A stretch of 53,725 nucleotides of DNA from Rhodococcus aetherivorans (GTDB lineage: Bacteria; Actinomycetota; Actinomycetes; Mycobacteriales; Mycobacteriaceae). The notes beneath the pieces were generated by a model. The model had not been told where the DNA came from. It did no database searches and saw only the letters and a list, made by a program, of their open reading frames with translations. This document shows, piece after piece, positions 43,558 to 52,438 of the stretch; positions within the stretch are counted from its first letter, which is position 1, and each line of letters opens with the position of its first letter. The position numbers were made by a program, and so were the translations under genes. The stretch spans positions 1-53,725 of the forward strand of contig NZ_JAALEG010000034.1 in the NCBI RefSeq assembly GCF_011058165.1. The letters run 5' to 3'.

Positions 43558-43842
43558 CTACGGGCTGCGCGGGCCCGGCTGCGCCTGCGGGCCGGGATCG
43601 GACTCCGGGCCGGGCCGTCCCGCGGGACCCGGAGTCGCACCGGGAACGGGATGGTCCGCGGTACCGAGGTGCTTCTTCGCGGCGTCCTGCACCTTGTCCA
43701 CGTGCTGGGCGTACTTGCCGCCCGTCCGGGCATCGGCGGCGTCGCCTGCCTTGTCGACGAACCCGCCGGCCTTGTCGGGGTTCTTCTCCGCGTACGCCCT
43801 GCCCTTGTCGACCAGGCCCTTGATCGAATCCTTCAAACCCAT
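43558..43842 (-). CDS. Rv0909/MT0933-type small protein 3 with Pro/Gly tail
   Basis: This 94-residue protein is the first of the three paralogues after ctpE: MGLKDSIKGLVDKGRAYAEK, NPDKAGGFVDKAGDAADART, then GGKYAQHVDKVQDAAKKHLG. A Pro/Gly-rich tail of about 30 residues follows (TPGPAGRPGPESDPGPQAQP). The ATG is preceded by GGAAGGAG. In M. tuberculosis a single gene of this family (Rv0909) follows ctpE (Rv0908), so the location is conserved while the copy number has grown to three. Confidence 0.82.
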   Translation of the reverse strand: MGLKDSIKGLVDKGRAYAEKNPDKAGGFVDKAGDAADARTGGKYAQHVDKVQDAAKKHLGTADHPVPGATPGPAGRPGPESDPGPQAQPGPRSP

Positions 43843-43965
43843 CTGCCGCTCCTTCCGTTCGAGGGATCGATGCCTCAGCGTGCCACCGCGGGCCGGTTCC
43901 CAAACCTGCCGCGGCGGCGCAGTGTCCCCGTCCCCGGCCGGGCCGGCGCAGTGGCCTCGTCCCCG

Positions 43966-46443
43966 TCAGTGCACGCCCGGCAACAGGTCCTCACTGGCGG
44001 CGAACAGCCGGCGGTGCTCACCGTGGACTCGCCCGGTCACCCACCACGAGACCTCCACGAGGACCACGCCGATCGCCCCGCACGTGAACGCCGTGACCAT
44101 TGCGCCGACGTTGGAGATGTCGAGGGCGAAGAACTCGCGGGCGATGGGGAAGGCGAACAGGACCAGGTACCCGAGCACCGAACCGGCCAGCAGCACCAGT
44201 TTCCACATCACGTACGGCCGCGCCACCACGGCGAGCACCCACAGCGCGATCATGATCAAGGTGATCAGCGCCGCGGTGCCGGCCTGCATCTTCTGCGCCT
44301 CGGTCTGCTCGGGCCCGGCGTACACCAGGATGTAGCAGACGTACGTGCTGATCCCGATGATCACCCCCGACGGGATCGCCAGGCGCATCACCCGCGACAC
44401 GAAGCCGGAGCGGGCCCGCTCGTTGTTGGGGGCGAGCGACAGGATGAACGCGGGGACTCCGATGGTGAACCACGCCGCGATCGTCACGTGCCGCGGCAGG
44501 AACGGATACGGCATCGGCTCGTAGCCGAACACCTGGGACAACGCGCCCGAGAGCCCCACGAGGAACGCCAGCAGTACGGAGTACACGGTCTTGGTGAGGA
44601 ACAGGTTCGAGACCCGCTCGATGTTGCCGATCACCCGCCGGCCCTCGGCGACGACGTAGGGCAGGGTGGCGAACTTGTTGTCCAGCAACACGATCTGCGC
44701 GACCGCACGGGTAGCCGGGCTGCCGGAGCCCATCGCGACCCCGATGTCGGCGTCCTTGAGCGCCAGCACGTCGTTGACCCCGTCGCCGGTCATGGCGACG
44801 GTGTGCCCGCGCGACTGGAGGGCTCCGACCATCGCCCGTTTCTGGTCGGGCCGCACGCGACCGAAGGTGGTGGCCGAGTCGAGGGTGTCGGCGAGCCGGT
44901 CGCGGTCCTCCGGCAGGGTGCGGGCATCGACGGGGTGATCGGCGTGCGGCAGGCCGAGCGACGTCGCGACCGCGCCGACCGACACGGCGTTGTCGCCGGA
45001 GATGACCTTGACCTCGACCTGCTGGCTCGCGAAGTACTCGAGGGTCGGCTTGGCGTCGGGCCGGACCCGCTGCTCGAGCACGACGAGGGCCTGCGCGGTG
45101 ACCGTGCCGGGGGCGTGCGGGTCGTCGACGGGACGGTCGCACCGGCCGAGCAGCAGCACCCGCAGCCCCTGCGCCCCGAGCGCCTCGGCGCGCCGGGCCG
45201 CCTCCGAGCCGGGATCGAGCAGCACGTCCGGTGCGCCGAGCACCCAGTCGCCGTGGTCGCCGTACGACTGGCCGCTCCACTTCTTCGCCGACGAGAACGG
45301 GGCGACGGCGGTGGCCTCTCCCCAGCCGGGGTCGTCCGGCATCGCCTCGCGGACGGCGAGGACGCTGGCGTTGGGACGCGGGTCGTCCGCGGCCATCGCC
45401 GCGAGCGCGGCACGGGCGGCCGTCTCGTCGCTGCCGTCGACGCACACGACGTCCGCCAGGCGCATGCCGTTCTCGGTGAGCGTGCCGGTCTTGTCGGCGC
45501 AGACCACGTCGACGCGGGCGAGGCCCTCGATGGCCGGCAGTTCCTGCACGAGGCACTGCCGGCGACCGAGACGGATCACGCCCACCGCGAACGCGATCGA
45601 CGTCATCAGCACCAGGCCCTCGGGGACCATCGGAACGAGCGCGGCGACCATGCCGCTGAGTGCCGGGCCGAGCGCCTCGCCGCTCGAGAACAGCTGGTTG
45701 TAGATGATGAGCAGGCCCGCCGGGATCATCAGGTAGGTGATGAATTTCAGGATCTTGTCGATGCCGGCGCGCAGTTCCGAGTGCACGAGCGTGAACTTGC
45801 TGGCTTCCTCGGCGAGCCGGGCTGCGTACGCGTCACGGCCGACCTTCGTGGCCCGGTAGGCGCCGCTGCCCGCCGCGACGAAGCTGCCCGAGAGGACGTG
45901 TGCGCCGAGCTCCTTGTGCACAGGATCGGCCTCGCCGGTGAGCAGCGACTCGTCGAGTTCGAGCCCCTCGGCCTCGACGACGAACCCGTCCACCACCGCC
46001 TGGTCGCCGGGGCCGAGTTCGATGATGTCGTCGAGCACCACCTCGCGCGGCGGGAGCTCGGCCACCGCCCCGTCCCGGCGCACGAGAGGCTTGGCCTGGC
46101 TGACGATCGCGAGCCTGTCGAGGGTCCACTTGGCGCGGATCTCCTGCACGATTCCGACGGCGCTGTTGAGGATGATCAGCAGGCCGAACATGCCGTCGAT
46201 GATCGAGCCGGTGGCCAGGACGATGGCCAGCAGGACGGCCAGGATCGCGTTGATGCGGGTGAAGACGTTGGCGCGGACGATCTCGCCGACCGACCGCGAC
46301 GCCCGGTCCGGCACGTCGTTGGTGGCGCCCCGGGCCACGCGTTCGGCGACCTGCTCGGTGGTCAGGCCCAGCTCGATGTGCCGCGCGTCGGTCGGGGGCG
46401 CGGCCGCCTGGTCGGCGACGGCGGTGGGCTCCTCTGCTGCCAT
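43966..46443 (-). CDS. ctpE: CtpE-like P-type ATPase
   Basis: This 825-residue P-type ATPase shows the actuator motif [13 protein letters not shown], the phosphorylation motif [17 protein letters not shown], and a nucleotide-binding region ending in the hinge segment [33 protein letters not shown]. Membrane segments lie at the N-terminal part, before the P-domain ([36 protein letters not shown]), and at the C-terminus. It matches mycobacterial CtpE, reported as a Ca2+ importer needed for envelope integrity. The position before Rv0909-type genes is the M. tuberculosis arrangement. It begins at ATG 46443. Confidence 0.9.
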   Translation of the reverse strand: MAAEEPTAVADQAAAPPTDARHIELGLTTEQVAERVARGATNDVPDRASRSVGEIVRANVFTRINAILAVLLAIVLATGSIIDGMFGLLIILNSAVGIVQEIRAKWTLDRLAIVSQAKPLVRRDGAVAELPPREVVLDDIIELGPGDQAVVDGFVVEAEGLELDESLLTGEADPVHKELGAHVLSGSFVAAGSGAYRATKVGRDAYAARLAEEASKFTLVHSELRAGIDKILKFITYLMIPAGLLIIYNQLFSSGEALGPALSGMVAALVPMVPEGLVLMTSIAFAVGVIRLGRRQCLVQELPAIEGLARVDVVCADKTGTLTENGMRLADVVCVDGSDETAARAALAAMAADDPRPNASVLAVREAMPDDPGWGEATAVAPFSSAKKWSGQSYGDHGDWVLGAPDVLLDPGSEAARRAEALGAQGLRVLLLGRCDRPVDDPHAPGTVTAQALVVLEQRVRPDAKPTLEYFASQQVEVKVISGDNAVSVGAVATSLGLPHADHPVDARTLPEDRDRLADTLDSATTFGRVRPDQKRAMVGALQSRGHTVAMTGDGVNDVLALKDADIGVAMGSGSPATRAVAQIVLLDNKFATLPYVVAEGRRVIGNIERVSNLFLTKTVYSVLLAFLVGLSGALSQVFGYEPMPYPFLPRHVTIAAWFTIGVPAFILSLAPNNERARSGFVSRVMRLAIPSGVIIGISTYVCYILVYAGPEQTEAQKMQAGTAALITLIMIALWVLAVVARPYVMWKLVLLAGSVLGYLVLFAFPIAREFFALDISNVGAMVTAFTCGAIGVVLVEVSWWVTGRVHGEHRRLFAASEDLLPGVH

Positions 46444-46506
46444 GGGAATCAGGCTAAGCCACCCGCTGCGCTCCGCCGCCGTGCCGTGACGCGCCTCGCG
46501 CCGGGC

Positions 46507-46878
46507 TCAGCTGTCCGGGCGGACGAACTCGGGCTGGTCGAGCACGCGCAGCCAGCTGCCGTCAGGCTGGCGGCGGGCCACCTGGGCCCGGGCGCCGGCG
46601 CCGTCCTTCGGCGGGGTGGCGGTCAGCGCGAGGTCGCCGCTGATCAGTGTCGGCAGCGGCGGCTCGGGTTCGAAGTGGGGCGCGTGTTCCAGCACCTGCT
46701 CCCACAAGCGGCGGATGGCCTCGCGGCCCACCGTGCGACCGCCCGGCGGGTAGGCCATCACGGCGTCCTCCTCGTACAGTGCGGCGACACCCGCCGCGTC
46801 GCCGGCGTTGGAGCGCTCGACGAACAGGCGGGTGAGATCCTCTGGCTGCCAAGCCTTCTCTGCGTCGGACACGGTCAT
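46507..46878 (-). CDS. SnoaL-like / NTF2-fold protein
   Basis: This 123-residue protein has the NTF2-like pattern of the SnoaL/DUF4440 group: DLTRLFVERSNAGDAAGVAAL then YEEDAVMAYPPGGRTVGREA, IRRLWEQVLEHAP, LALTATPP, and RRQPDGSWLRVLDQPEFV. Members are small cone-shaped folds acting as isomerases, cyclases or ligand binders; no specific function can be assigned. It is divergent from the LysR regulator 94 bp away, so it is the probable target of that regulator. Confidence 0.85.
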   Translation of the reverse strand: MTVSDAEKAWQPEDLTRLFVERSNAGDAAGVAALYEEDAVMAYPPGGRTVGREAIRRLWEQVLEHAPHFEPEPPLPTLISGDLALTATPPKDGAGARAQVARRQPDGSWLRVLDQPEFVRPDS

Positions 46879-46944
46879 CCTCTCCAGGAACGGAAGCGGG
46901 ACACCTCCAGCCTCCGACCCGCAGAGTCAGAAGTCCAACAGATT

Positions 46945-46958
46945 GTTCTGATCGGAAC
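46945..46958. promoter_or_regulatory. Putative LysR-regulator operator
   Basis: GTTC-TGATCG-GAAC is a perfect dyad (GTTC/GAAC arms) in the divergent gap between the SnoaL and LysR genes, 14 bp before the LysR start codon. Position and size fit autoregulation plus control of the SnoaL gene. Confidence 0.5.
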
Positions 46959-46972
46959 TAGAATCCGGGGTT

Positions 46973-47860
46973 ATGGAACTGCGGCAGCTCGAGTACTTCG
47001 TCGCGGTGGCCGAGGAGGCGAACTTCACCCGGGCCGCCCACCGCGTCCACATCAGCCAGTCCGGGATCAGCGCCCAGGTCCGCCGGCTCGAGCACGACCT
47101 CGGCGCCGCCCTGTTCGACCGCTCCACCCGCACCGCCACCCTGACCACGGCCGGGGAGGCGGCCCTGCCGCACGCCCGGGCCGCGCTGGCGTCCGCCGCG
47201 GCCGCCCGGCAGGCGGTCGAGGAGGTGACGGCACTGATCCGCGGACGGCTGGTGGTCGGCATGGTCACCGCCTGCACCGTCACCGGGCTGTTCGACGCGC
47301 TCGCCGCGTTCCACCGCGCGCACCCGGGGGTCGAGATCACCCTCGTCGAGGACGCCTCCGACCGGCTCGTCGAGCGGGTCCGCTGCGCCACCGTGGACCT
47401 CGCCCTCGTCGGCTCCGCCGGCAGCCCGCCCCCGGGCCTCGAGGCGCTCACCCTCGTCAGCGAACCGATCGTCGCGGCCGTGCCGCCCGGTCACCCGCTG
47501 ACCGGACGCGCCCGCCTCACGCTCGCGGACGTGTGCGCGCACCCCGTCGTGTCCATGCCCGAGGGCACCGGGATCCGGACCGTGTTCGACCGGGCGTGTG
47601 CCGCCGCCGGCCTGCGCCCCGACATCGCCCTGCAGGCCAGTTCCCCGGACACCGTCGCCGACCTCGCCCTCCGCGGGCTGGGCGTGGCGATCCTCAGCCG
47701 CTCGATGACCGCGCACTTCGAGGGCCGGTTGTGCGGGCTCACCCTGGACGACGCCACCGGGCCCGCGGTGCTGTCGCTGATCTGGTCCGATACGGACGCT
47801 CCGGCCCTGCGCGAACTCGTCCGGCACAGCCGTCGCGCCTTCGCCGTCGCAGGGACCTAG
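46973..47860 (+). CDS. LysR-family transcriptional regulator
   Basis: This 295-residue regulator starts MELRQLEYFVAVAEEANFTR, with the helix-turn-helix AAHRVHISQSGISAQVRRLE and LGAALFDRSTRTATLTTAGE. The effector domain has the usual two subdomains (RLVVGMVTACTVTGLFDALA, VSMPEGTGIRTVFDRACAAAG, LRGLGVAILSRSM). The effector is unknown. It is divergent from the SnoaL-like gene, which is the likely target, and a GTTC/GAAC dyad lies between them. Confidence 0.93.
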   Translation: MELRQLEYFVAVAEEANFTRAAHRVHISQSGISAQVRRLEHDLGAALFDRSTRTATLTTAGEAALPHARAALASAAAARQAVEEVTALIRGRLVVGMVTACTVTGLFDALAAFHRAHPGVEITLVEDASDRLVERVRCATVDLALVGSAGSPPPGLEALTLVSEPIVAAVPPGHPLTGRARLTLADVCAHPVVSMPEGTGIRTVFDRACAAAGLRPDIALQASSPDTVADLALRGLGVAILSRSMTAHFEGRLCGLTLDDATGPAVLSLIWSDTDAPALRELVRHSRRAFAVAGT

Positions 47861-47948
47861 GACACTTCCCCGGCGGCGGCCCGCGGCCGAGAATGGGCAC
47901 GGGCCGGCGAACCGGCCGGAGTCGAATCCACGACGACAGGGGGCGGAC

Positions 47949-48293
47949 ATGAATCTCGAGGACCTGATGGCCAAGGCACGCGACACGGTCACGGTCAAGC
48001 GCGTGTACTCGGAGCCGGTCGAGAAGGACGGCCTGACGGTCATCACCGCGGCCGTGGTCTCCGGCGGTGCCGGCGGAGGCGGGGGGTACTCGCCCGACGG
48101 GGAGAACGGCGAGGGCGGCGGCTTCGGCGTCGGGGCTCGCCCGGTGGGCGCGTACGTCATCAGCGGCGGCAAGCTGTCGTGGCAGCCGGCGGTGGACGTC
48201 AACCGCCTGGTGCGTACCGTCGCGAGTGTGGCGATCGCCTTCCTCGTCACGCGGGCGCTCGTCGAACGCAAGCGTGCCGCTACGACGCGCTGA
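47949..48293 (+). CDS. GerW/YtfJ-family protein
   Basis: This 114-residue protein has the YtfJ/GerW signature: VYSEPVEKDGLTVITAAVVS, a Gly-rich stretch (GGAGGGGGYSPDGENGEGGG), then GARPVGAYVISGGKLSWQPAVD. A C-terminal hydrophobic helix (VASVAIAFLVTRALVE) may tether it to the membrane. In Bacillus the protein is linked to spore germination, but homologues are common in non-sporulating actinobacteria, where the role is unknown. A GACAGGGGGCGGAC site precedes the ATG. Confidence 0.88.
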   Translation: MNLEDLMAKARDTVTVKRVYSEPVEKDGLTVITAAVVSGGAGGGGGYSPDGENGEGGGFGVGARPVGAYVISGGKLSWQPAVDVNRLVRTVASVAIAFLVTRALVERKRAATTR

Positions 48294-48299
48294 CACCGC

Positions 48300-49064
48300 T
48301 CACAGCGTCGCGAGGACGAACGACAGCACGAATCCCGCGGCGGTGCTCAGCGCGACCGTGGGACCGCCCTTCTCGTAGGCCTCCGGCATGAGCGTGTCGG
48401 CCAGCGACGCCAGCACCGCGCCCGCCGCGAACGCCAACGGCAGGGAGATCGTCTCCGGCGGGGTCACCGCGAGCGGCCCGGCCCCGACGACGACGGCGAC
48501 GGTCAGCAGCGTGGCGCACGCGACCCACATCCCGAGGATGTACCCCCGGGACCGGCCCTGAGCGCGCATGGAGGCGCTGCCGACGAGCGACTCCGGGAAG
48601 TTGGACACGAAGATCGCGACCAGCAGGGCGAGGCCGCCGGTGCCCTCCCCCAGGGACACACCGAGCGCCACGTTCTCGGGCACCCCGTCGAGCGTGACCG
48701 CCGCCAGCAGCGCCAGCCCGGCCGCCCCGCTCACCGAGGACGACGACGGCGCGGTTTCCTCGGCGGCCGCGTCGACGTCGAGTTTCTCGCTGCCGTGGTC
48801 CTTCTCCCGCCGGCCCTCGGCCACCCGGTCCAGCCACGCGCTGAGCACGGTGAACACGAGCGCGCCGACGACGAGTCCGATCGCCGCGCGCCAGATGCCG
48901 CCCTTCTCGTACGAATCCTCGAACAACTCGAACGACAGGGCGGTGATGAGCGCGCCGGCGGCGAACGCCAGCATCGCCGCGAGAACGCGTTTGGGGATCT
49001 CCACCCATCCGCCCACCAGGGCACCGAGCACCAGCGCGCTCGAGGCGATGATCCCGAAGAGCAA
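48300..49064 (-). CDS. ZIP-family metal transporter
   Basis: The 254-residue product has about eight membrane helices and carries the ZIP metal-site motifs in helices 4 and 5: VTLDGVPENVALGVSLGEG (HxxxP variant with D instead of H) and VSNFPESLVGSASMRAQGRS. A variable cytoplasmic loop (about 80-115, EGRREKDHGSEKLDVDAAAEE) lies between helices 3 and 4. Members import Zn2+, Fe2+ or Mn2+. The start is uncertain: the frame begins with TTG at 49064, and no ATG or GTG with a good ribosome-binding site was found nearby. The usual first His of HxxPE is Asp here. Confidence 0.82.
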   Translation of the reverse strand: MLFGIIASSALVLGALVGGWVEIPKRVLAAMLAFAAGALITALSFELFEDSYEKGGIWRAAIGLVVGALVFTVLSAWLDRVAEGRREKDHGSEKLDVDAAAEETAPSSSSVSGAAGLALLAAVTLDGVPENVALGVSLGEGTGGLALLVAIFVSNFPESLVGSASMRAQGRSRGYILGMWVACATLLTVAVVVGAGPLAVTPPETISLPLAFAAGAVLASLADTLMPEAYEKGGPTVALSTAAGFVLSFVLATL

Positions 49065-49158
49065 CGATTCGACGATGGCCCCGCCCTCCCTCCGACGCTC
49101 CCCGACGGACGGCGGAATACCCGCTGCGGCGGCCCGGAAACCCCCTACCGGCCCGGGG

Positions 49159-50274
49159 TCAGCCGAGCGGAACCCACCACGGATCCTGCGAGCCCGGCCG
49201 CAGTGCGTCGACCCGCTGCCCCGGCATCGGCACGGCCGTGGGCACCCCCTCCTCCCGAGCGGCGGGCAGGAGCCGCGCGATCGGCTCCGACCACGCGTGG
49301 AAGGCCAGGTTGAAGGTGCCCCAGTGCACGGGGACGAGCAGGCCGGGGTGGTCGCCGCCCCCGAGATCGAGGTGGGTGCGCACCGCCTCCTCCGGGTTCA
49401 TGTGCACGTCGGGCCACCGCGGGTCGTACGCCCCCACCGGCAGCAACGTCAGATCGAACGGGCCGTAGCGGTCCCCGATGCCGGCGAAGCGGGGCGTGTA
49501 GCCGCTGTCGCCGCCGAAGAACGCGGTTCGCGTCGGCCCCGCGATCACCCACGACGACCACAGTGTGATGTTGCGGATCAGGCCGCGTCCGGAGAAGTGC
49601 CGCGCCTCGGTGCACGTGACGGTGAGCGCGCCCACCTCGGTGTGCTGGTCCCAGTCCAGCTCGACGATCCGGTCGGCCGGGATCCGCCACCGGCGCAGGT
49701 GCGCGCCCACGCCGAGCGGCACCAGGAACCGGGCCTCGCGCTGCGTGGCCGCGAGCGCCTCCACGGTCTCGCGGTCCAGGTGGTCGTAGTGGTCGTGGGA
49801 AATCACGACGGCGTCGATCGGCGGCAGTTCCGCCAGTTCGACCGGCGACGGGTGCAACCGGGCCGGACCCACGGCCGGCGACGGCGAGACCCGCTCGCTC
49901 CACACCGGGTCGGCGAGGATCCGGTGGCCGTCGATCTCGAGGAGGACGCTCGAGTGCCCGTACCAGGTGACCGCCAGTTCCGCGGCCTGCACCGGCGCGA
50001 GCTGCGGCGCGAGCGGCACCGCGTCGCGCGGCGTGCCGGAAGACCGTCGGGTGAGCATGTCCTTGACGAGGCTGCCGCCGGCCTCGGGCAGCACCGTGCT
50101 GCTCGGCTCCGAGTTGTGGAACCGGCCGTTCCGATACCGGGGTGAGCCGGCGGCGTACGGGCGGATGTCCGCCGGAGTCGCGCCGATCGAGCCGGGGACG
50201 CCGCGGGCGGCGCGCGCCACCCACAGCAAGCCGGCGCCGGCGAGGGCGGACGAGGCGGTCTGCTTGACGCTCAC
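49159..50274 (-). CDS. MBL-fold hydrolase (NAPE-PLD-like)
   Basis: The 371-residue protein starts at GTG 50274. Residues 1-25 form a hydrophobic segment (QTASSALAGAGLLWVARAAR) that may be a signal or membrane anchor. The metallo-beta-lactamase fold follows: VTWYGHSSVLLEIDGHRILA, the metal motif VISHDHYDHLDRETVEAL, FFGGDSGYT and LLVPVHWGTFNLAFHAWSEP. The GHSS..HDHYDHLD pattern matches the family that includes N-acyl-phosphatidylethanolamine phospholipase D and UlaG-like lactonases. It is 29 bp downstream of the EchA6-like gene. The substrate is unknown. Confidence 0.85.
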   Translation of the reverse strand: MSVKQTASSALAGAGLLWVARAARGVPGSIGATPADIRPYAAGSPRYRNGRFHNSEPSSTVLPEAGGSLVKDMLTRRSSGTPRDAVPLAPQLAPVQAAELAVTWYGHSSVLLEIDGHRILADPVWSERVSPSPAVGPARLHPSPVELAELPPIDAVVISHDHYDHLDRETVEALAATQREARFLVPLGVGAHLRRWRIPADRIVELDWDQHTEVGALTVTCTEARHFSGRGLIRNITLWSSWVIAGPTRTAFFGGDSGYTPRFAGIGDRYGPFDLTLLPVGAYDPRWPDVHMNPEEAVRTHLDLGGGDHPGLLVPVHWGTFNLAFHAWSEPIARLLPAAREEGVPTAVPMPGQRVDALRPGSQDPWWVPLG

Positions 50275-50303
50275 CCCACCACTGTAGAGGGGCGCGGGCG
50301 CGC

Positions 50304-51035
50304 TCAGCGGCCGCGGAAGACCGGCTCCCGGCGTTCCGCGCGGGCGAGCCGGGCCTCCTGGACGTCCTCGCTGAGCCACGCCGCGGCCAGCGCGGCCGTC
50401 TGTTCGGGCGACGGCTCGTCGCGGGTGCCGTCGTCGTTGAGGAACAGCTTCATCGCGTGCAGCGACAGCGGTGCGAGCTTGGCGATCTCGTGTGCCCAGG
50501 ACTGCGCGGCGACGAGGTCGCCGATCCGGTTGGCCAGGCCGCGGTCCACGGCCTCGTGGGCGTCGACCGGCTCGGCGGCGAGCAGCACGGCCCGCGACGG
50601 GCCGCCGCCGAGCAGGGAGGCCAGCCGTCGTACCGTCCACCGGTCCACCGAGATACCAAGGCGCGCCGCGGGAATCGCAAAGCGAGCACCCGGCGCGACG
50701 ACCCGCAGGTCCGCGGCGAGAGCAAGCTGGGTGCCCGCGCCGATGGCGGGGCCGTTGATCGCGGCGATCACCGGCACGGGCGCCTCCTGGATGGCACGCA
50801 GCATCTCGCCCAGGCTGTCGAGGAATCCCTCCGCGTAGACGTCCCCCGACAGGTCGGCGCCGGCGCAGAAGCTCGAGCCCCGGCCGGTGATCACGACCGC
50901 ACGCGCACCCCCGTCGAGTGCCTCCTCGAGCCCCTCCCGGACCTGGACGCACAGCTCGGTGTTGAGCGCGTTGCGGCGCTCCTCGCGCCGCAGTTCGAGC
51001 GTGACCACGTCGCCGTCGCGGCTGATCCCCATCAT
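50304..51035 (-). CDS. echA6: EchA6-like crotonase-fold protein lacking catalytic Glu residues
   Basis: The 243-residue product, with a start at ATG 51035 (or 51032) behind AAAGGTGA, follows M. tuberculosis EchA6: MGISRDGDVVTLELRREERR, NALNTELCVQVREGL, GSSFCAGADLSGD, VIAAINGPAIGAGTQLALAA then DLRVVAPGARFAIPAARLGI. Where active hydratases have two glutamates, this protein has Gln (GTQLALAAD) and Ala/Arg (PAARLG). EchA6 of mycobacteria is reported as non-catalytic, passing acyl-CoAs to mycolate synthesis. The same inactive pattern suggests a similar acyl-CoA-carrier role here. Confidence 0.82.
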   Translation of the reverse strand: MMGISRDGDVVTLELRREERRNALNTELCVQVREGLEEALDGGARAVVITGRGSSFCAGADLSGDVYAEGFLDSLGEMLRAIQEAPVPVIAAINGPAIGAGTQLALAADLRVVAPGARFAIPAARLGISVDRWTVRRLASLLGGGPSRAVLLAAEPVDAHEAVDRGLANRIGDLVAAQSWAHEIAKLAPLSLHAMKLFLNDDGTRDEPSPEQTAALAAAWLSEDVQEARLARAERREPVFRGR

Positions 51036-51105
51036 GTGTGCTTCACCTTTCGTCGCCGGCACGCATCATCGCACCCGCCGCGCACGGGCGCGACGTCGCT
51101 CCGCG

Positions 51106-51306
51106 TCAGCCCTCGTCCGCGCGCGGCCGGCCGGGCTTGCGGATGCGCCCGGCGTCGCACGGCATGCGTCCCGCCTCGCTCAGCGCGCGCCGGAGCAGGA
51201 ACTCGATCTGCGCGTTGGTGCTGCGCAACTCGTCGGCGGCCCACCGCGCGAGCGCGTCGTGGACCGCCGGGTCGAGCCGAAGCAGGAGCTTCTTGCGTTC
51301 CGCCAT
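51106..51306 (-). CDS. Ribbon-helix-helix DNA-binding protein
   Basis: This 66-residue protein, MAERKKLLLRLDPAVHDALA followed by RWAADELRSTNAQIEFLLRRAL, has the N-terminal strand (KLLLRL) and two helices of the Arc/CopG/HicB ribbon-helix-helix family. A basic, Cys-containing tail follows (MPCDAGRIRKPGRPRADEG) with an AT-hook-like GRP. It lies 15 bp downstream of the SPFH gene, in the same direction. It may repress the pair through the GTGATATCAC palindrome at 52251. No toxin gene of a classical RHH pair is next to it. Confidence 0.82.
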   Translation of the reverse strand: MAERKKLLLRLDPAVHDALARWAADELRSTNAQIEFLLRRALSEAGRMPCDAGRIRKPGRPRADEG

Positions 51307-51321
51307 GGCGTCGACGAGCCC

Positions 51322-52209
51322 TCAGGCGTAGAGCGATCCGGTGTTGAGCACCGGTTGCGCGCTCTGGTCACCACACAGGACCACCAGCAGATTGCTCACC
51401 ATCGCGGCCCTGCGCTCCTCGTCGAGCTCGATGGTGTGCTCCTTCTCGAGCTGTTCGAGGGCGGTTCCGACCATGCCGACCGCACCCCTGACGATCTGCT
51501 CGCGCGCGGCGATGACGGCACCCGCCTGCTGGCGACGCAGCATGGCCTGCGCGATCTCGGGCGCGTACGCGAGCCGGTTGATCCGGGATTCGACAACGCG
51601 CACGCCGGCGGATCCGACCCGCTCGTCGACTTCCGCGGAGAGCCTCGAGGTGATCTCGTCGGCGTTCTGCCGCAGCGACAACGTCTCCGGGCCCGCGTCG
51701 TACGGGTAGCTGCCGGCGATGTGGCGGACGGCCGCCTCGGTCTGCACGGCGACGAACTCCTCGAAGTCGTCGACGTCGAACACGGCCCGGGCGGTGTCCT
51801 CGACCTGCCACACGATGACGGCGGAGATCTCGATGGGGTTGCCGTCGGCGTCGTTGACCTTGGCGATCCCGGTCTCGTGGTTGCGGATGCGGGTGGAGAT
51901 CTTGCGCCGGGTGTTGAGCGGATTCATCCAGCGCAGCCCGTCCTGCCGGAGGGTGCCCGAGTACGAGCTGCCGAGCAACTGCAGCACGCGGGCCTCGTTG
52001 GGTTCGACGAGGACCAGGCCGGCGAGCGCCACGGTGGCGGGGACGAACAGCACCGCGCCGGCCACGACGAGCGCGACGTTGTGGTTCACCGCGCCGAACA
52101 CGGCGAGCGCCGCTGCCACGACGTCCACGGCGAGCGCGATCGCGAGGACGGACCAGCCGCTCGCGGATCGTCCGGGCCGCTCGATGGTTACGGAGGGCGT
52201 GGCGGACAT
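51322..52209 (-). CDS. SPFH/band-7 domain membrane protein
   Basis: The 295-residue product starts at ATG 52209, eight bases after GAAGGGAG. Two membrane helices at the N-terminus ([20 protein letters not shown] and [20 protein letters not shown]) are followed by the SPFH domain ([51 protein letters not shown]). A long helical tail contains [24 protein letters not shown] proteins assemble in membranes as scaffolds and partner with proteases or transport systems. It is followed by the RHH gene. Confidence 0.9.
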   Translation of the reverse strand: MSATPSVTIERPGRSASGWSVLAIALAVDVVAAALAVFGAVNHNVALVVAGAVLFVPATVALAGLVLVEPNEARVLQLLGSSYSGTLRQDGLRWMNPLNTRRKISTRIRNHETGIAKVNDADGNPIEISAVIVWQVEDTARAVFDVDDFEEFVAVQTEAAVRHIAGSYPYDAGPETLSLRQNADEITSRLSAEVDERVGSAGVRVVESRINRLAYAPEIAQAMLRRQQAGAVIAAREQIVRGAVGMVGTALEQLEKEHTIELDEERRAAMVSNLLVVLCGDQSAQPVLNTGSLYA

Positions 52210-52230
52210 GGCGGTGACTCCCTTCCCGGT

Positions 52231-52262
52231 CATTGCAATGCGATATTAAAGTGATATCACAT
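52231..52262 (-). promoter_or_regulatory. AT-rich promoter with GTGATATCAC palindrome upstream of the SPFH gene
   Basis: A 10-bp palindrome GTGATATCAC (52251-52260), a palindrome CATTGCAATG (52231-52240) and the AT-rich TAATATCG segment between them form the only clearly AT-rich island in this part of the window. They lie 22-51 bp before the SPFH start codon. The palindrome is of a size bound by ribbon-helix-helix dimers. Confidence 0.55.
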
Positions 52263-52310
52263 TTTTGGTCGTGCGGAAAAGCCCGTGAGTCCCTCCGCCG
52301 GTGGTCGCGC

Positions 52311-52379
52311 CGGCCCCGATCGTGCCGACGGCACGGCCCCGATCGTGCCGACGGCACGGCCCCGATCGTGCCGACGGCA
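52311..52379. repeat. Three perfect 23-bp tandem repeats
   Basis: The unit CGGCCCCGATCGTGCCGACGGCA is present exactly three times (52311-52333, 52334-52356, 52357-52379). Each unit contains GTGCCG-a-CGGCA, a small dyad. The repeats lie 60 bp before the flavin monooxygenase start and within its probable promoter region. Confidence 0.9.
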
Positions 52380-52438
52380 CGGCGGCGACGGGGACGCCGG
52401 TGCATCATGGGTGCGGACCCACGGAAGGGAGGGCGGTG

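Noticed and set aside
43408-47952. A 1514-codon open frame on the plus strand
   Set aside because: It runs antisense to ctpE, the SnoaL gene and the small Rv0909-type genes and partly overlaps the LysR gene. The product is Arg/Gly/His-rich without recognisable motifs, a typical effect of high GC on the antisense strand.
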